Assembly: GCA_021464415.1 (NCBI GenBank)
Contig: CM038469.1
Coordinates: forward strand, 18,123,901-18,187,900
Direction of reading: 5' to 3'
Source: Lonicera japonica
Taxonomy: Eukaryota > Streptophyta > Magnoliopsida > Dipsacales > Caprifoliaceae
Length of the DNA stretch: 64,000 nt
Shown here: piece after piece, positions 1-12,670 of the stretch
Position numbering within the stretch: position 1 is the stretch's first letter
Layout of the letters: every line of letters begins with the position of its first letter
Program-made: the position numbers and the translations under genes
Notes under the pieces: generated by a model
The model's database searches: none
Told to the model about the DNA's origin: nothing
Seen by the model: only the letters and a program-made list of their open reading frames with translations

Positions 1-260
1 CATTCTTATGCATATTTTCACTTGCTTGATGATCTTGATCTTTTCTTGGCTTTGTATAGCACATGTATATCACTTGAGTTCATTTCTTGTGAGTGGAGGC
101 GATTGTAGAGCTTGTGTGAGATTTTTATCGCTTCGGTTTGAAGTTACGTTTGTTTGGAACAACCGAGTTAGATAACACTTTGTTAACTTTATTGTAATTA
201 TCAAAATAAGATTAATTGACTTTAAGGTCAACACTATGGATTAAGGTGGGGGTGTTACAA
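1..260 (+). repeat. 3' end of a Ty3/gypsy-type LTR, cut by the window edge
   Basis: The segment ends in GGATTAAGGTGGGGGTGTTACA-like sequence at about 239-260. The same terminus ends the inverted LTR arm at 16978, so this is read as the terminal part of a related LTR in plus orientation. The rest lies left of the window. No primer-binding site follows it: the 165 bases at 261-425 show no recognisable coding or structural feature. Confidence 0.5.
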
Positions 261-3200
261 TTTATCTTTGACATTTGTGAAGATTTATTAGGAATTGTTA
301 TTTGTTTTTCCTTATCACCCGTCTTTGCGTACTCAAAACCCGAGGGATTTTTCTTGGTTGAGAATTCATGTTGCTTCTCCTTTTGACTCAATTTTATTTT
401 TGACAGTCTACCGTTGGGAATGACGTGTAACACCCCGTATTTCCATTTCATTGCATTGACTTTCATTTGTCTGCTCATTTCACCTCGGTGGTGAAATCTC
501 GATTCGAGGAGCCTCGTATTGTTTTAGTACCTTTTAATAGTCATATTAGCCTCCTTCCACTGGCGTGAGGGATTGTTTAGTGATTCGGGTGGTCCGAATC
601 ATTTTCGGGTTGTAAATCATGAGTTTTGACCTCACACGATTCATTATTTTCATCCGACTTTGAGCTATCGTGACTCTTCCATCTTATATTCGATTTGGAT
701 TCTGTTAGTGTATACTTCTAGGTTTCATACTATTTTACAACTTTCGTGTTTTTAACCGAGATCCAATTCATACTTCTTATTGGTCAAAACATTGTGCATA
801 GTAGGCCGGTTATAAATTCTGATCATTCAATAACGCCTTGGCAAAGAGCTGTCTTCTTCGGATTTTTGGGATTAATCCATTCACAATCTGAGGAAACTTC
901 TTTGAGGAAAGTTGTAGATCTTCGAATTAGCTTTCTGTCGATATGTGGGTAATCCAAGTCCGAGTTCAGAGCAGGGAGTTATAACCAGAATACCAACAGT
1001 GCACTTTTTGCCCGGAGTGGGATCGATCTTACTCATCAGCGCAGGCATATTTCGACTACTTTTGACCTATTTTTCTTATACCTTTTTAACCCAAACCACC
1101 TAACTTCGAGCATAAACACTCCCATACACCATTGGAGAGCTCTAAAGGGTTATAAAGAGAGAAAGTGAGATATTCCTACACATCTCTTACTCCACATCTG
1201 AGATTTGAGTTCCAAATCACAAAACCCACTTCTAAATCACTATTCATCATCTTCAATCTCCATCTCCTTCCATGGAAACTTAAGCTCGAGCTAGGGTTTC
1301 AGGATTGTGGTATCAACACTCCATCTCACACTCTAATCTTGTGGATATCACCAATAGAGGTGGGAACACTAGTACCAAACCCTTAATTTTAAATTATTGT
1401 TGTTGTAGTAGAGTTTTCTACTCAAATGGGGATTTTTTTTATAAAAACCCTAGGTTTGATATGTACATGTAGGTTAGGTTTGTTTAAGGCTCAATTGGTG
1501 ATGCAAATGGGTAGATTATCAATTATATATTATGCAATATCACTTATTATCATGCTATGAACTTTATCCTTTCACATACACATCATACCCACGATTGTAG
1601 CTAAGAGTATGGACTAGGCCTAAGGGGATTTCAGGATTGGTGCTTGGATTATAGTTGGTTATGGGTTGTAAGAGGTAGTTATGCATATATATGCCCTTAG
1701 TTGCTAGCGTAAAACGTTATCCTCGCATTTGCACTAAGAACACATTTTCTAGTTGCATATATAACCTAAGAATTGGGGGTTTTGGGGATTGTGCATAATA
1801 AATGTTGAATTATGGGTTGTGAATGGTAGAAACACATATGTATGATGTTAATAGCAAGTGTAAAGCCTTATCCATGTGTTTGCCTTAAAGACCACTAGAA
1901 GCAATACCGTTGGTAGTGATTTGGGAGTCTCGCGTCCCATGTAGACCATTAATGGCACTAGTGACGAGTACACCACTTAGATACACTCTAATAATATGAG
2001 GCACATAATGTGATTACCATAGCCACAATCACCAGAGTCTAGTGTATTATAAGTATGCCGGTGAGGCTAGTAACATAGAGGTTGACGCGTAGTTTGATAG
2101 AATGACTTGAGGACGTTGATGAACACATAACAATATAACAATAGTAGTTGTGCGTGATAACGAGGCACATGTAAATAAACCTCTTCGCCTAATAACGAGA
2201 TCGGTTGCTAGGCGACAAGGCCTTGGATATAAGGCCCAATAACAATGATATTAATGATAGTAAACAAATAGTGGGCTGTTATGGATTGTATTTATATATA
2301 TGATATGCCATATGTGTGATGATGATGATAATATTCATTGTAAATGGATGTGATATATATTTGTTACCACGATCACATATATGGGTCGGATTATTGGACC
2401 AAGCACCGGGTAGTTCCCGCGTGGCTCGAAGATGAGCTGCTTATTGCTACCCCTGGGTGAAATTCCTTAAACTATGCACGGGAAAATGAAGGAGGTGACT
2501 CCACCTGTGGTTGAGTTGTCCACAAAGGAGAGCTCACTCTATGCATCTTACTTTCCGGCTGACTAGGTGTCCCCGGGCTATAGAGTTTTTTCGACAACGG
2601 AGTAGGTCCCGTGTGCCACTACTATCCCATTTGGTGAGTTTTCCAGGAAGTAGTTGAACTATTAATGGACTTCAACTTGCTAGGGTGTCTTCTGGTGTAG
2701 TTCTTTCCAAAGTGTCGATGTGGCTTGTATGTGGTGTTTGTAAGTGCCATTCCCCGGCTGCAATTTTTGGAGCATTTCGAGTCAAAAAAAGTCCTTCGTT
2801 CCTGTCTAGAATTGCACACCCTTCGGTCTTATTTTTTTGAGTCTCGGTATTATTTTTTGAGCGTTGAAGCTGTGTTCGAGAAGCGAGAATTGTGGAGATA
2901 AATATTCAGGTATAAATTTTTCTTTATCCGCTTATAATTTTTACATAAGTTCCAGAATTTTAAAAAAATGATTTTAAATTTTTTTATTGAGCTTAAGTGT
3001 GTTTTAAGTGTGCTTATGTGTTGTTAAGAGTTTTTTTTTAAGAGAGTTAAAATGTTACTTTTCTCTCCTTTCTTTTTGACCATTGGTTTAAAGTATATAT
3101 GGCATTTTTCTTCTTTAGTTTTTTTTAGCCCTTGGATGAGAGTGATCTCGGCCCTTTATTGATCACATATATATTTCCTTTTCTTTCACACGAGCCCTAG

Positions 3201-3836
3201 ACAATTAGAGCAGCAGTAGCTTTACACACCAAACGCCCGAGCCTTACTCTTATTCTTCTTCTCTCTCTTTCTCGGTTCTCTCTCTAGAAAAATTAAAGAA
3301 CTCAAGTTCTTGATTAAGTTTTTTTTTCTTGTATTATTCTAGAGATTGTTTTAGATTGATTAATATATTTTTTCTCATCTTGAGAGAGATTTTTGGTTGC
3401 ATTTATATTCGAATTCTTGGAGTTTGATTTTAGGGATTTTCGAAACACAAGATACGAAGCTTTTAGCCTTGAATATACTCGATATTGCTATTGTTGAGGA
3501 TCTGTTGTGTATTGGTTTGCTGTTCATATTTATGTGTGTATTTTTGTTGGTTGTTTGCTGTGTATTCTGGCTACTCTCGGTGTGTTATTGCTGTGTGGTT
3601 TTTGGAATTGCTGTGTGTATGTACCTGTGGATCAGTGGTTCTACCGTGACCTGCTGTGATTGATATTTTAGATCTGTTTTGGCTATTATTTCTCTTCTAA
3701 AATCAGGTACTATCTTTCTAAGAACCAGATCTCATTAGTTGTTTTGAGTTTATAAAATCTGAATATAATTGATTGAAATTTGCCATTAATCTTGATTGAA
3801 TAATATTGTTTTTAGTAAATAATTGGTTGATCTTAT

Positions 3837-4867
3837 TGTGAACACCCCAATCCACGACTCTCGTGTAAACCTGATTTTTATACAAAGCAAGCATTATGCA
3901 TCAAGTCTTGAGTAATCATGCATATAGGAGACCGTTAGGAAAAATCTTGACTTTCAAGCGCGTCAGGAATCTACCACAACCAATGTCGCCACTTCGATTA
4001 GCCGCAGCCCTCCTAACCGCACGGCTGGCTCCTAGCCGGGCGGCTATCCAGGCCTTTTTTCTGTATTTTTTTTCTATAAATAGGACCCTTGCGGTCTCAT
4101 TTTAGGCATCAACATGGAGGTAAGTTTTAGAGAGAGAAAACTCTGTCTAGGCCATTAGAGAGAGTTTTTAGAGAGAGCAAGTTCTAGAGAGAGAAAGTTC
4201 TAGAGAGAGAAAGGAGCAAGCAAGCAGTCTTTATTCTTTAAGCGCATCAGGTACATCTTTCTACCACTTTTTTGATTTCAATTACTGCTCAAGTTTTAAT
4301 CAAGAAAATTAGATAACTTGCAAAGAAGTCCACCACTTTTAAAAGTAGTCCTTTCTAAGTTTTATAAGAAAACTAAAATCTGTTTTGACACGTTTTCAAA
4401 AAAAACAAAAATACAAAAACTGTTTCCAAACAAACGGAACTACGAGACTCTGATTTCATTCTACGAATGAATACGTAGGCGCTCGCAAAGCTTGAGTCTG
4501 ATTTCAAAAATACAATTTTAAATTGAAGTTATCCGGAAAGGACTATTTGAAATACAATTCAAACTACTTGCAAGATATCTAAAATATGAATTGAATACAT
4601 GATCCATTAAGAGACCGAAAAGGTGAATTGGGTGCCTAACACCTTCCCAATTTGTAACGTAGTCCTCGAACCCTAGCAAAGTAAGTTTTCAATCGATCTC
4701 TGGTTTCAAACGTATAAAAGATAGTTTGTTTTCAAATTATCTTTTGTATGATCTTTTGTTTGTTTTCTTGTAAAATAAACTGGCGACTCTAAAAACATGT
4801 TTTTTCCTTCAAAATAAGAAAGCAAATAAACCCCGAGAAGGACGGGTCGGAGACCCGGATTCTTACA
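3837..4867 (+). mobile_element. Nested solo LTR, about 1.03 kb
   Basis: It starts TGTGAACACCCC and ends GGATTCTTACA. The flanks are CTTAT (3832-3836) and GTTAT (4868-4872), a five-base duplication with one mismatch. It carries a TATA box, a following GAGA-rich leader, and near 4625-4670 the phrase GGTGCCTAACACCTTCCC, which is common in plant Ty3/gypsy LTRs. It contains no coding sequence. It interrupts the larger LTR-like unit at 426-7219, so it is the younger insertion. Confidence 0.55.
4075..4082 (+). promoter_or_regulatory. TATA box of the nested LTR
   Basis: TATAAATA lies in the middle of the solo LTR. It is followed about 40 bases downstream by a run of GAGAGA-type repeats (about 4128-4215), as in the R/U5 leader of plant LTRs. 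The position suits an LTR promoter; activity is not shown. Confidence 0.5.
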
Positions 4868-7250
4868 GTTATATTTGAAATTTGGTACATTATATATCCG
4901 AACTTGCTGCTGAAATATTGAGTATATAAACTGATTTTTTGGTTAGAAATTTGTTCTTTATATACACGAAATTTGTACTGTTTTATGTACCTGAGTTGTT
5001 GTTGATTGGATCTGATTTGTTTAAATCAGCTTTGAATACTTTCTTCTAATAATTTGCCTGTTCTTTGTGTTAAATAAATTTGTTTCAAGTTCTTATCATT
5101 GCTATCCAGAGAAATTTATTTTAAGGACTATCTTATTGGTTGTTTGTGAGAAGTAATGTTCATGTGAAATTTGTTCATTGGTTATTTGGCTGCATTATGT
5201 AATCTTCTTATACATTCATGTTTTGAAACTATTTGAGCTTTATTAAATCTGGAACGTATGGAATTCTTTCTTGACTGAGCTTATTGTTGTTCTTGTATCT
5301 TGTTGAGGTTATAGAAAGTCTACTGTTATTGGTTTGGTTTATGAGTTTTGTCGAGTCGGCTTGGTGAGGGAAGTGTGTACCCTTGATATTGTATGGGTGT
5401 GTGCATTAGGGTCCTTGTAATTCCTTTTGTCCGTGTAAAACTCTTGTAAAAACCTTTTAAATAGTGGATTTGTTCTGAGGTAGGGTGCCTCCGTGGATGT
5501 TTCTCTCACTTGAGAGTTTACCATGTAAAAAAACCCTTGTGTTGTGATTGATTGGTTAATTTTCTATACTAGTTCATTAATTGCATCAATATCACAAAGG
5601 TTTTCAAGAATCTTGAAAAACTAAATATGTGTTTCATAAAATTAAATTTTTACACTCTTGAAAAGTAAACTTCTAGTTTATTTTTATTTTTGGATTATCT
5701 ATTGTGGGAATTTTAGTGTTCTCCTCGTCAACTATTCGAAGTGGCGTCCCAGGAAAAGTGTCTTGCACGGGTTATCTCCGAATTACTTACTTGGAGAACC
5801 AAGTCCCTGAGCCATTCATAACTTGGAAGAGACATGGACAAGAGCTTCAGACCCTTCGGGATTCGTTGTTCTGGGCCTAGACTATCGCGGGGTGAAACTG
5901 AGGCATTATGCAAGAGATATGATACGGACGATGCATTGTGATGTATGTTATTATCATTATTATTATTACTGTATCATATGTATGTTGTTTATTATATAAT
6001 GCCTCGGATGTGTTATGTAGGATGATTAATGAACTCAGACACTTATTGAGCAGAACATAATATACTTAGGAAAGTGACAGCCTTTCATAATGTACTAATG
6101 AATAAAGTGGAAAGCTATAATGTCTATGGCCTTAGACAAAGAATACGAGCATTAGAACATGTGAGATTCACGAGATTAGATGGCTTGATCATAATGAACG
6201 TAAAGTACTAATAATCAAAGTGGCCATTATAGTTAAGGAAATAGCTAGCGATGAAGCCTAATAGTCGGCCAAGTAAAGATTCCATAACGTACTTTAATTA
6301 AAGGGGAAACAATGATTACTTGGCAAATAGTTATGACTTACGATATAGGTACCGGAAGGCATAGTTGAATGTAGAATTATACTTAAGAGCGAATCCACGT
6401 GTCATAACGAACCTTAGGAAGCTAGAGTTTGATACGAGGTGACTTTAGACTAGCGATCCACTAATGTTATAGAGTTTCCCAAGGGATCTATTTCACGGGA
6501 CGATCATAGGTGAGATCGATTAGTCGGGTAGATAGCTTTCGGTGGTTAGGATAGGGGTCCTAGTGGAGTTCGCATGCACTCTTGTAGTGATTGCGTTGCA
6601 TGGCACGGATTTTAAATTATGCATCAAGTAAAGTATCTACTTTCTAAATAAAAATGCACGCGCATGTGTTTGCAATATGTATTTTCAATACAAAACCTAT
6701 ATAGTTCCCACTGAGCCCAGATTTGGCTCATTCCATTTTTTAACCAGTTTTGCAGGCGTAGCTTCGGGGATTGGCGCGTTGGTTACGAGTCTAGAAGACC
6801 TCTAACGTCCTTAGTCCACTTTTGGTCCTTTTTCAGAAAAGGACAGTATTGTATAATCTTTTGCTTTTTATATTTTGTAAAAAGATCTTTGCACAAGTTT
6901 TTGATATCGGTTTGGATGTGTAAACTGTATTCTTTTATATGTTGATAAAGTGGTTTTCAATATGTGGAGTGGTTTTGAAATGTGAATGGTTGCCATTGTG
7001 TTATTATATGATAGCCTTAATTGTACAGGCTAGTTTGTTGCATAAACGAACTCCACATGTTGAAATTTTTTGAAACGGGATTTCTTATAATTATGTTTTA
7101 TCAAAGAAAAGTTTTTAAAAATTATGTTTTTATTGTTTTAAACCTGCTGTCACGCACGGCATCCGTGATTAACCGGGTCCCGAAAGTGAAAATCTCAGAA
7201 CGAGATTCGGGGCGTCACATGACATGAGTAGGTTCTTTAAGTGACGCCAT

Positions 7251-9327
7251 TTATGGCATGGCGAGATCCTTTAATTTCCGAAAAATCACATTCTTCTCGT
7301 CCTTCGTCAATTGATTAAACAATTTTTTCAATAAAGTTATCTTGACCGGTTTAAAAAGGTTTTCTTCATCTGCTATATTTGGTAAAATTATGAGCCTTCG
7401 CCAATGTTCATCAATGGCCTCCAAGGGTATAGGCCTTTTCGCGTGACCATATTGTAAGAGCTCATGTGCACAACGCAACCCATAAATTGTACGAACAATG
7501 CGATCATATACGAATGTATCTAAACCAATTTTGGCTGACATATATTTCTTAAACTTAATTATGTCTAAAGCAAACAACAAAACGTTCCTCCTGTGTTCTT
7601 TTAAATCATGACAGCGGTATCTTACTTTAATTGACCTAAGACTCCTCTCAAAAGAGGCTTCGACTTGAGTAATTTATAGTTGTGAAAACAGTTGAAAAAG
7701 AACCTTCGCTCGACTTAAGATGCCTCTTCAACTTGCCATGTGAACCTTCGGCTCTATTCATTGTATTATTACGATGCTATTTTATCTCGTTAGTCCATGT
7801 TACCATGAATGCCTCTTTATAAACATACCAAGTAAAATAGCCTTTGAAAACTCTTTCCAATCTTGATTCAACTCTCCCCACTAAGTGAAGAACTCTTCTT
7901 TCGATGTTGCCATCATACAATGACTTTAATCATGAATAAAAAGTTGTTAAATAGACCCACTAATGTTGTTTCACATTTTTTGAAAAATGGAACGTACATA
8001 GCATGTGACGGCATCAGGAAAGATTTGACAAATGGCATTAATACATGCAAACTCTTTATCCGTTACAAAGACACTTAGGAGTTCATGGGCATCAAACAAC
8101 ATTCTCAAATTTGAAAGGGACTAACCTTGTATATAAAATAATGAGCAATCGAGAATGTTTTTCCGCTCGTAGTAATTCCTACCATTGCAAATAAAGGCAT
8201 CTTATATTTGTTTGTTTGATACGTGCAATCGACAATAACCACGGAGGGAAAACACTTGGCCAACAAAATACAATTAGGTTTGGACTAAAACAAGTCTAAA
8301 ACCTCATAAGTTGACTCTTCATATCTATGCCAATACATATAATGTCTATCTATGATAATCTTTATTGATTGTTGCATGGCATTCCTCCCCTTTATTGCAT
8401 GCACTCTCGTCTTCGACTTAACAATGTAAATTGTGCTCATTGTGGAGCAATTCTCTTTATTACGTGCTTTGAGCCCACAAAAAACATCTTTCGGTTTCAC
8501 TCCAGAATGCTCATCCCAGCAACAAAGTTTTTCTTCTCTTTCGTCAATCTTCTTGTAAAAGGATGTCCAACTAAGGTATTTGGTAACTCATAATTATGAA
8601 TTCCACATATTATTTTTAACTTTCATTTATCCGCACCGATACTTAAACCACATAATGCAAATGGACATTTACACTTCTTCGTAGCACTATCTTTTTTCTA
8701 GTTACATGTTCTTGCGATAGGTTATAATGAGGTATCCCGCCTCTTTCACAATCCAAAAGTACCCGTGGCCTCTTTTTACTAGTACCTTGATCAGACTTCC
8801 AAGTAACCATTATAATTTTAATAGCTCTTCCTTTTATTTGAGCCTAGTCAACTAAACTTTCTCGATAATTAAATACTTACAAAATAAATTAAACAAATAT
8901 TAATTGCTATAATGTTGTTATTAAATAGTTACTACATGGTACTAAAGTGTTATATACTTACTTTGTCCATTGTAAAAATGTGACTTACGTCAATTGTTTT
9001 TCCTGGATTATAATCATACATGGTACGGTCTACATTTTCCAGCTCATGTAATTCATTGCCACAACTAAGATTAGGAGACTTATCATCATTACTAGCCCCT
9101 CGTTCATTGGCATGCTTAACAATTTTGTCTCCATCATCAAAATTAAGATCAATGCAATTTCTTTGAAAAAGAGGCTCTTATAGTAAAGGATACTCTTCAA
9201 CATCACTTGGCTTATAATTAAGATCTTTTGGATCTTCTTCAACAATGTGCTCAGTACATTTGAAAATAAGAGCCGGTTTAGGAGTTAGTTGTAATTGCAT
9301 TACCGTGAAATCAATATTTTCAAACAT
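7251..9327 (-). pseudogene. Decayed MULE transposase with FAR1-type domain
   Basis: Reading the minus strand from an ATG at 9325-9327 gives an N-terminal segment beginning MFENIDFTVMQLQL. It has an internal stop and ends at a GTAAGT-like donor near 8961. Next come the remains of a FAR1-type zinc-binding region (KCKCPFALCGLSIGADK, then ICGIHNYELPNTLVGHPFTR, about 8540-8700). After that is the MULE transposase core with VVIVDCTYQTNKYKMPLFAM and VGITTSGKTFSIAHYF (about 8130-8260), a stretch with NNTMNRAEGSHGKLKRHL (about 7690-7800), and a tail at 7251-7580 with RPIPLEAIDEHWRRL. Several in-frame stops and frameshifts show it is dead. The family normally cuts and pastes Mutator-like DNA transposons, with a DDE active site in the nucleus. 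The upstream flank of this transposon is split by the LTR element at 9848-16978. Confidence 0.85.
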
Positions 9328-9847
9328 TGATATATTTTCCCATTTGCTAGATTGAAGAGATAAATCCTGAAATTATATACAAATTAGTGCTGGCTCGGTT
9401 TACTTTGGAAGAGTAACTTAATACAAACTCGGTTCTCTTGGGGTGAGTGTATTTGTACACACTCGTCTTACTTGGGGAGAATTGTAGCTGGCTTACTCTC
9501 CTTATATAAATCAAGTAAGGTGTGAATATAATAACCCATTTTGTACTTTGTTTTAGGGATTGCATGTTTGGTCCAATTTGAATGATGTATGAAAGCTTAT
9601 ATGCACATTAATACACCAATAATAACAACTACAATACCTATTTGGCTTCATCTTGGAATAAAATGTCACCACTAAGTTTCTATTAAACTTTTTCTTTCTC
9701 CACCATCTCAAGTACAATACTCCTTTATCATAAACTATGCCAGAATGGCCTTTTTGTAACAGATATAGACCATTGGAGAAAATTTTTCTGACACAAAAAA
9801 TTCGTTAGTATTTAGGGGTTAAAAACACTTTAGTAACGGATATATAT
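9328..9847 (-). other. 5' flank of the MULE, left of the LTR insertion
   Basis: This is AT-rich sequence upstream of the transposase start, with no coding capacity seen. It ends in GTAACGGATATATAT. The motif GTAAC(G/A) recurs on the far side of the LTR element (16979-18277), which fits one DNA transposon split by the later insertion. Confidence 0.4.
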
Positions 9848-12658
9848 TGTAAACCCCCGCCTTAATTTACAGGATAACACCCGTAATTAAGACCTAGAGT
9901 GCTACTAACCCATCTTAGATTAACTAAAATGGGTATATATGTAAATGCACAAAGAAAATCCAAACAATAAATGTCATGTGTCATTCGACACTCCACAAGA
10001 TATAAGATGATATTACTGTACATAAACACACAGGTGTGCATGTAATTGTTTTACAAAACCAACTAAGCAAGTTCAAAAATAATATACAACATTCCGGGCT
10101 AGCCGTGGCTTCCCGAGAGAACATATAAACAACAAAAATGGATATGTATCAGAGCCTTCTATTTCGATCCCGAACCTATAGTCCCGTAACCATCGTTCGC
10201 CCCCTGTGTACCTGTAATTGTAAATAAAACACGGGGTGAGCTCACAGCTCAGTAGGGGGAGAAAACAGGGAATAACATATCGAAAATACAATTCATGGTT
10301 CAACAACAATTCATATCTTAATAAATGCTTCGGTTTAAAAACCATCATCATATGAAACTATACGTGCTTATGCATATGCATGTTACCTCCCTTGTGTCAA
10401 CCTCAGATCCACGTAGCCAGAATATATCCATACCAAACAGGAGTATAGCAAGGGCCTGACCGCCCGAGAGAAAATTCGACAATAATCATAAATTGGCCCA
10501 TCGGCCCCAGGCTATATCATTTGATCATAATCAATTTGGACCACATGTCCACCAATAGTAACATAACCACAGAACCATCAGTGCCTTACCGTTGTCTAGA
10601 TTTCCGGGCTACACACCACTGGCTCTAGACAGCCGACGCATTGCTGCCCTCCGGAGGTTTAGGGATTTTCAACCCAAGGGCACCAGGCCCTACTTATTTT
10701 CCATCCCGGTAGGCACAGATCAATACATCATCCCTTCACAATCGAAGGGCCACAATAGAATCATATCCGGATCCATATCAGGATCATATCACATCTAGAA
10801 CAGAATCATATCCGGATCCATATCAGGATCATGTCACATCCAGAACAATACCATAATCATAAGAAACTTCTGGAGATAGATAATCACTTGTTTCAGAATG
10901 CCACAAGAGCATAGATAGCCATCCATATCATGGAGAAGAGATATAATTCTCCCAAGAGACAATTTCCGCACCATATGCCATAAGAATGCTCTGAGCTTGC
11001 CATAAGATCATCCAGATGCCCGGTTGACACAATAATTATGCATAACGTGCAATCCATGCTCTAATTGTAAACTAGAAACAACCCATGCCACTTAAACTTC
11101 ATTCATCATGTATCCATGTTCCTTAGCGCATACATAATCCATTTACAAATTAACTTGGATTCAACCAAGCGTATATGTCCAAGGAACATCACTTACAATT
11201 CTATGTTACATATATGTCAAGTTCAAGTGGCATATCTTGTTTCAATTCATGCATCATAGACACAATAGAAACCACATATGCCATATAAACTTTAACCAAT
11301 TCATGTCCATGTTCTTTGGTGTATACAAAACCTTTTACTAATCATTTTCTTGTCAAACCAACACATATACATCCAAAGAACATCCGTATGAATCAATAAC
11401 ATGTAATTATGGAGCTTAGATGGCATATATTGCTTCATATCGTAAAATCATAACTCAATCATGCAAAACTTACGTATATCCAATGATATGATCAACATAT
11501 TAGCATATGTGTATAAAATCATTCTTGTATAATCAATAACAAGGAAGTATGTGCTTCATATCGAACATATATGTATAAAATCACTCATCTTTAGATAAAT
11601 AAAATCATATCATTAAGTTTAGAAAACAAATAACCCCTACCTCAAGTTGTAGACCAAGAGAGAGAAGAAAAGATGATAATCGAAGCTTTGTTTGATGAAA
11701 CCCCGAATATCTCGTGTCACCGCATTTTTAGAATAGCAAAACCCCCAAATAACGAAGCTTAGACTTCAACCCGTGCAGCCACCGCTTACCCACGAGCTCT
11801 CATAGCAAAGAATCAAGGTAGAAGAAGATGAATAGTGAAAGGAGAAGAGATTCAAGTGATTTGGAGCTTTGATTATTCGATAAAAGATGAAAGATGCGTT
11901 AAAAATCTCTCCGAGAACCCTCACACACGAGCTCCCATCTCCCTCTAGTGTTCTCTAGAAGCTTCCCCCGAAAATGGGGTGAAAATGAGTGAAAAAGAGC
12001 TTAAAAACGAGCATAAGTCGGTGGTGAATAGTGACTGGCGGACCGGTATGCAAAATACCCAATACCGGTCCGCGGGGGTCAATTTTCCCAAAAATTTGGT
12101 GGCGGACCGGTATGCCAAAAATGCCATACCGGTCCGCGCTTTAATTTTTGGGCCCTGGAGCACTGTTTTTATTTTGGCCATAACTTTTGACTCGGAACTC
12201 CGATTGAGATGTTCTTTATGTCCACGGAAAGGTATTTCAAAGATCTACAACTTCCTAGTTGGAAGTTTTTCCAAATTATGGATAAATCGTTCCCAGAAAT
12301 TTACCGAAGACAGCGCTCTGCCAAAGCGCTACCGAAAGACCAGAATTTAGCAATGGGCCAACTTCGGGCCCTGTTTTGGTCAACGAGGAGTGCGAATTGG
12401 ACTTCGGCCAAAACACGAAAGTTGTAGAATGACATAAATACTATACACCCTCGCGAATGGAACCTTAATAGGATAAATAACGAAGAAATTACGATAGCTC
12501 AAAGTTAGCCAAAATTAACGAATCACGAAAAATCAAAACTTCTCATTTACCAACCAAAATCGATTCGGACCACCCGAATCACCCAACGATCACTCACATG
12601 AGTAAAAATAAGCTAATATAATACAATTTAAAGCAAATTTAAAATACGGGGTGTTACA
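9848..12658 (-). repeat. 3' LTR of the LARD-like element
   Basis: Read on the minus strand it runs from TGTAACACCCCG (12658) to CGGGGGTTTACA (9848), about 2811 bases. Its terminal 529 bases (9848-10376) are almost identical to 15897-16425, the surviving part of the 5' LTR. I noticed only a single difference near the end (CCTTAA against CATTAA), which suggests a recent insertion. It carries a paired ACCGGT hairpin array at 12039-12137. Short open frames in it are not protein-like. Confidence 0.7.
12039..12137. repeat. Two ACCGGT hairpins in tandem
   Basis: Hairpin 1 pairs GCGGACCGGTAT (12039-12050) with ATACCGGTCCGC (12062-12073). Hairpin 2 pairs GCGGACCGGTATG (12102-12114) with CATACCGGTCCGC (12125-12137). 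The four ACCGGT cores start at 12042, 12064, 12106 and 12128. A similarly spaced array sits in the copia LTR at 31429-31527. Confidence 0.85.
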
Positions 12659-12670
12659 ATCTCCCCCACT
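12659..12670 (-). other. Polypurine tract
   Basis: On the minus strand AGTGGGGGAGAT directly precedes the TGTAACACCCCG start of the 3' LTR. This is the expected place for the primer of plus-strand DNA synthesis. Confidence 0.7.

Larger units (their letters stand above)
426..7219 (+). mobile_element. Probable very long solo LTR of a Ty3/gypsy family (interrupted)
   Basis: It starts TGTAACACCCCG at 426 and ends CGGGGCGTCACA at 7219, so its ends form the imperfect inverted match typical of LTRs. The flanks are TGACG (421-425) and TGACA (7220-7224), a five-base duplication with one mismatch. The start matches the LTR start of the minus-strand element at 12658, and 560-640 resembles the reverse complement of 12540-12600 (the GATTCGGGTGGTCCGAATC motif). 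Near 6711-6770 the layout around CACTGAGC and GCAGGC is like the other family member. No gag or pol is visible. After removing the nested LTR at 3837-4867 it is about 5.8 kb, long for an LTR. It could instead be two or more LTR fragments lying end to end. Confidence 0.45.

Noticed and set aside
261..425. Internal region and primer site after the LTR end at 260
   Set aside because: No TGG-type primer-binding site or coding sequence follows, so no element could be built from it.
8369..8593. Plus-strand frame in the MULE region
   Set aside because: It is antisense to the recognisable FAR1/MULE transposase remnant.
10073..10351. Minus-strand frame repeated identically at 16122-16400
   Set aside because: It is LTR sequence present twice; the repetition reflects the LTR pair, not a conserved protein.
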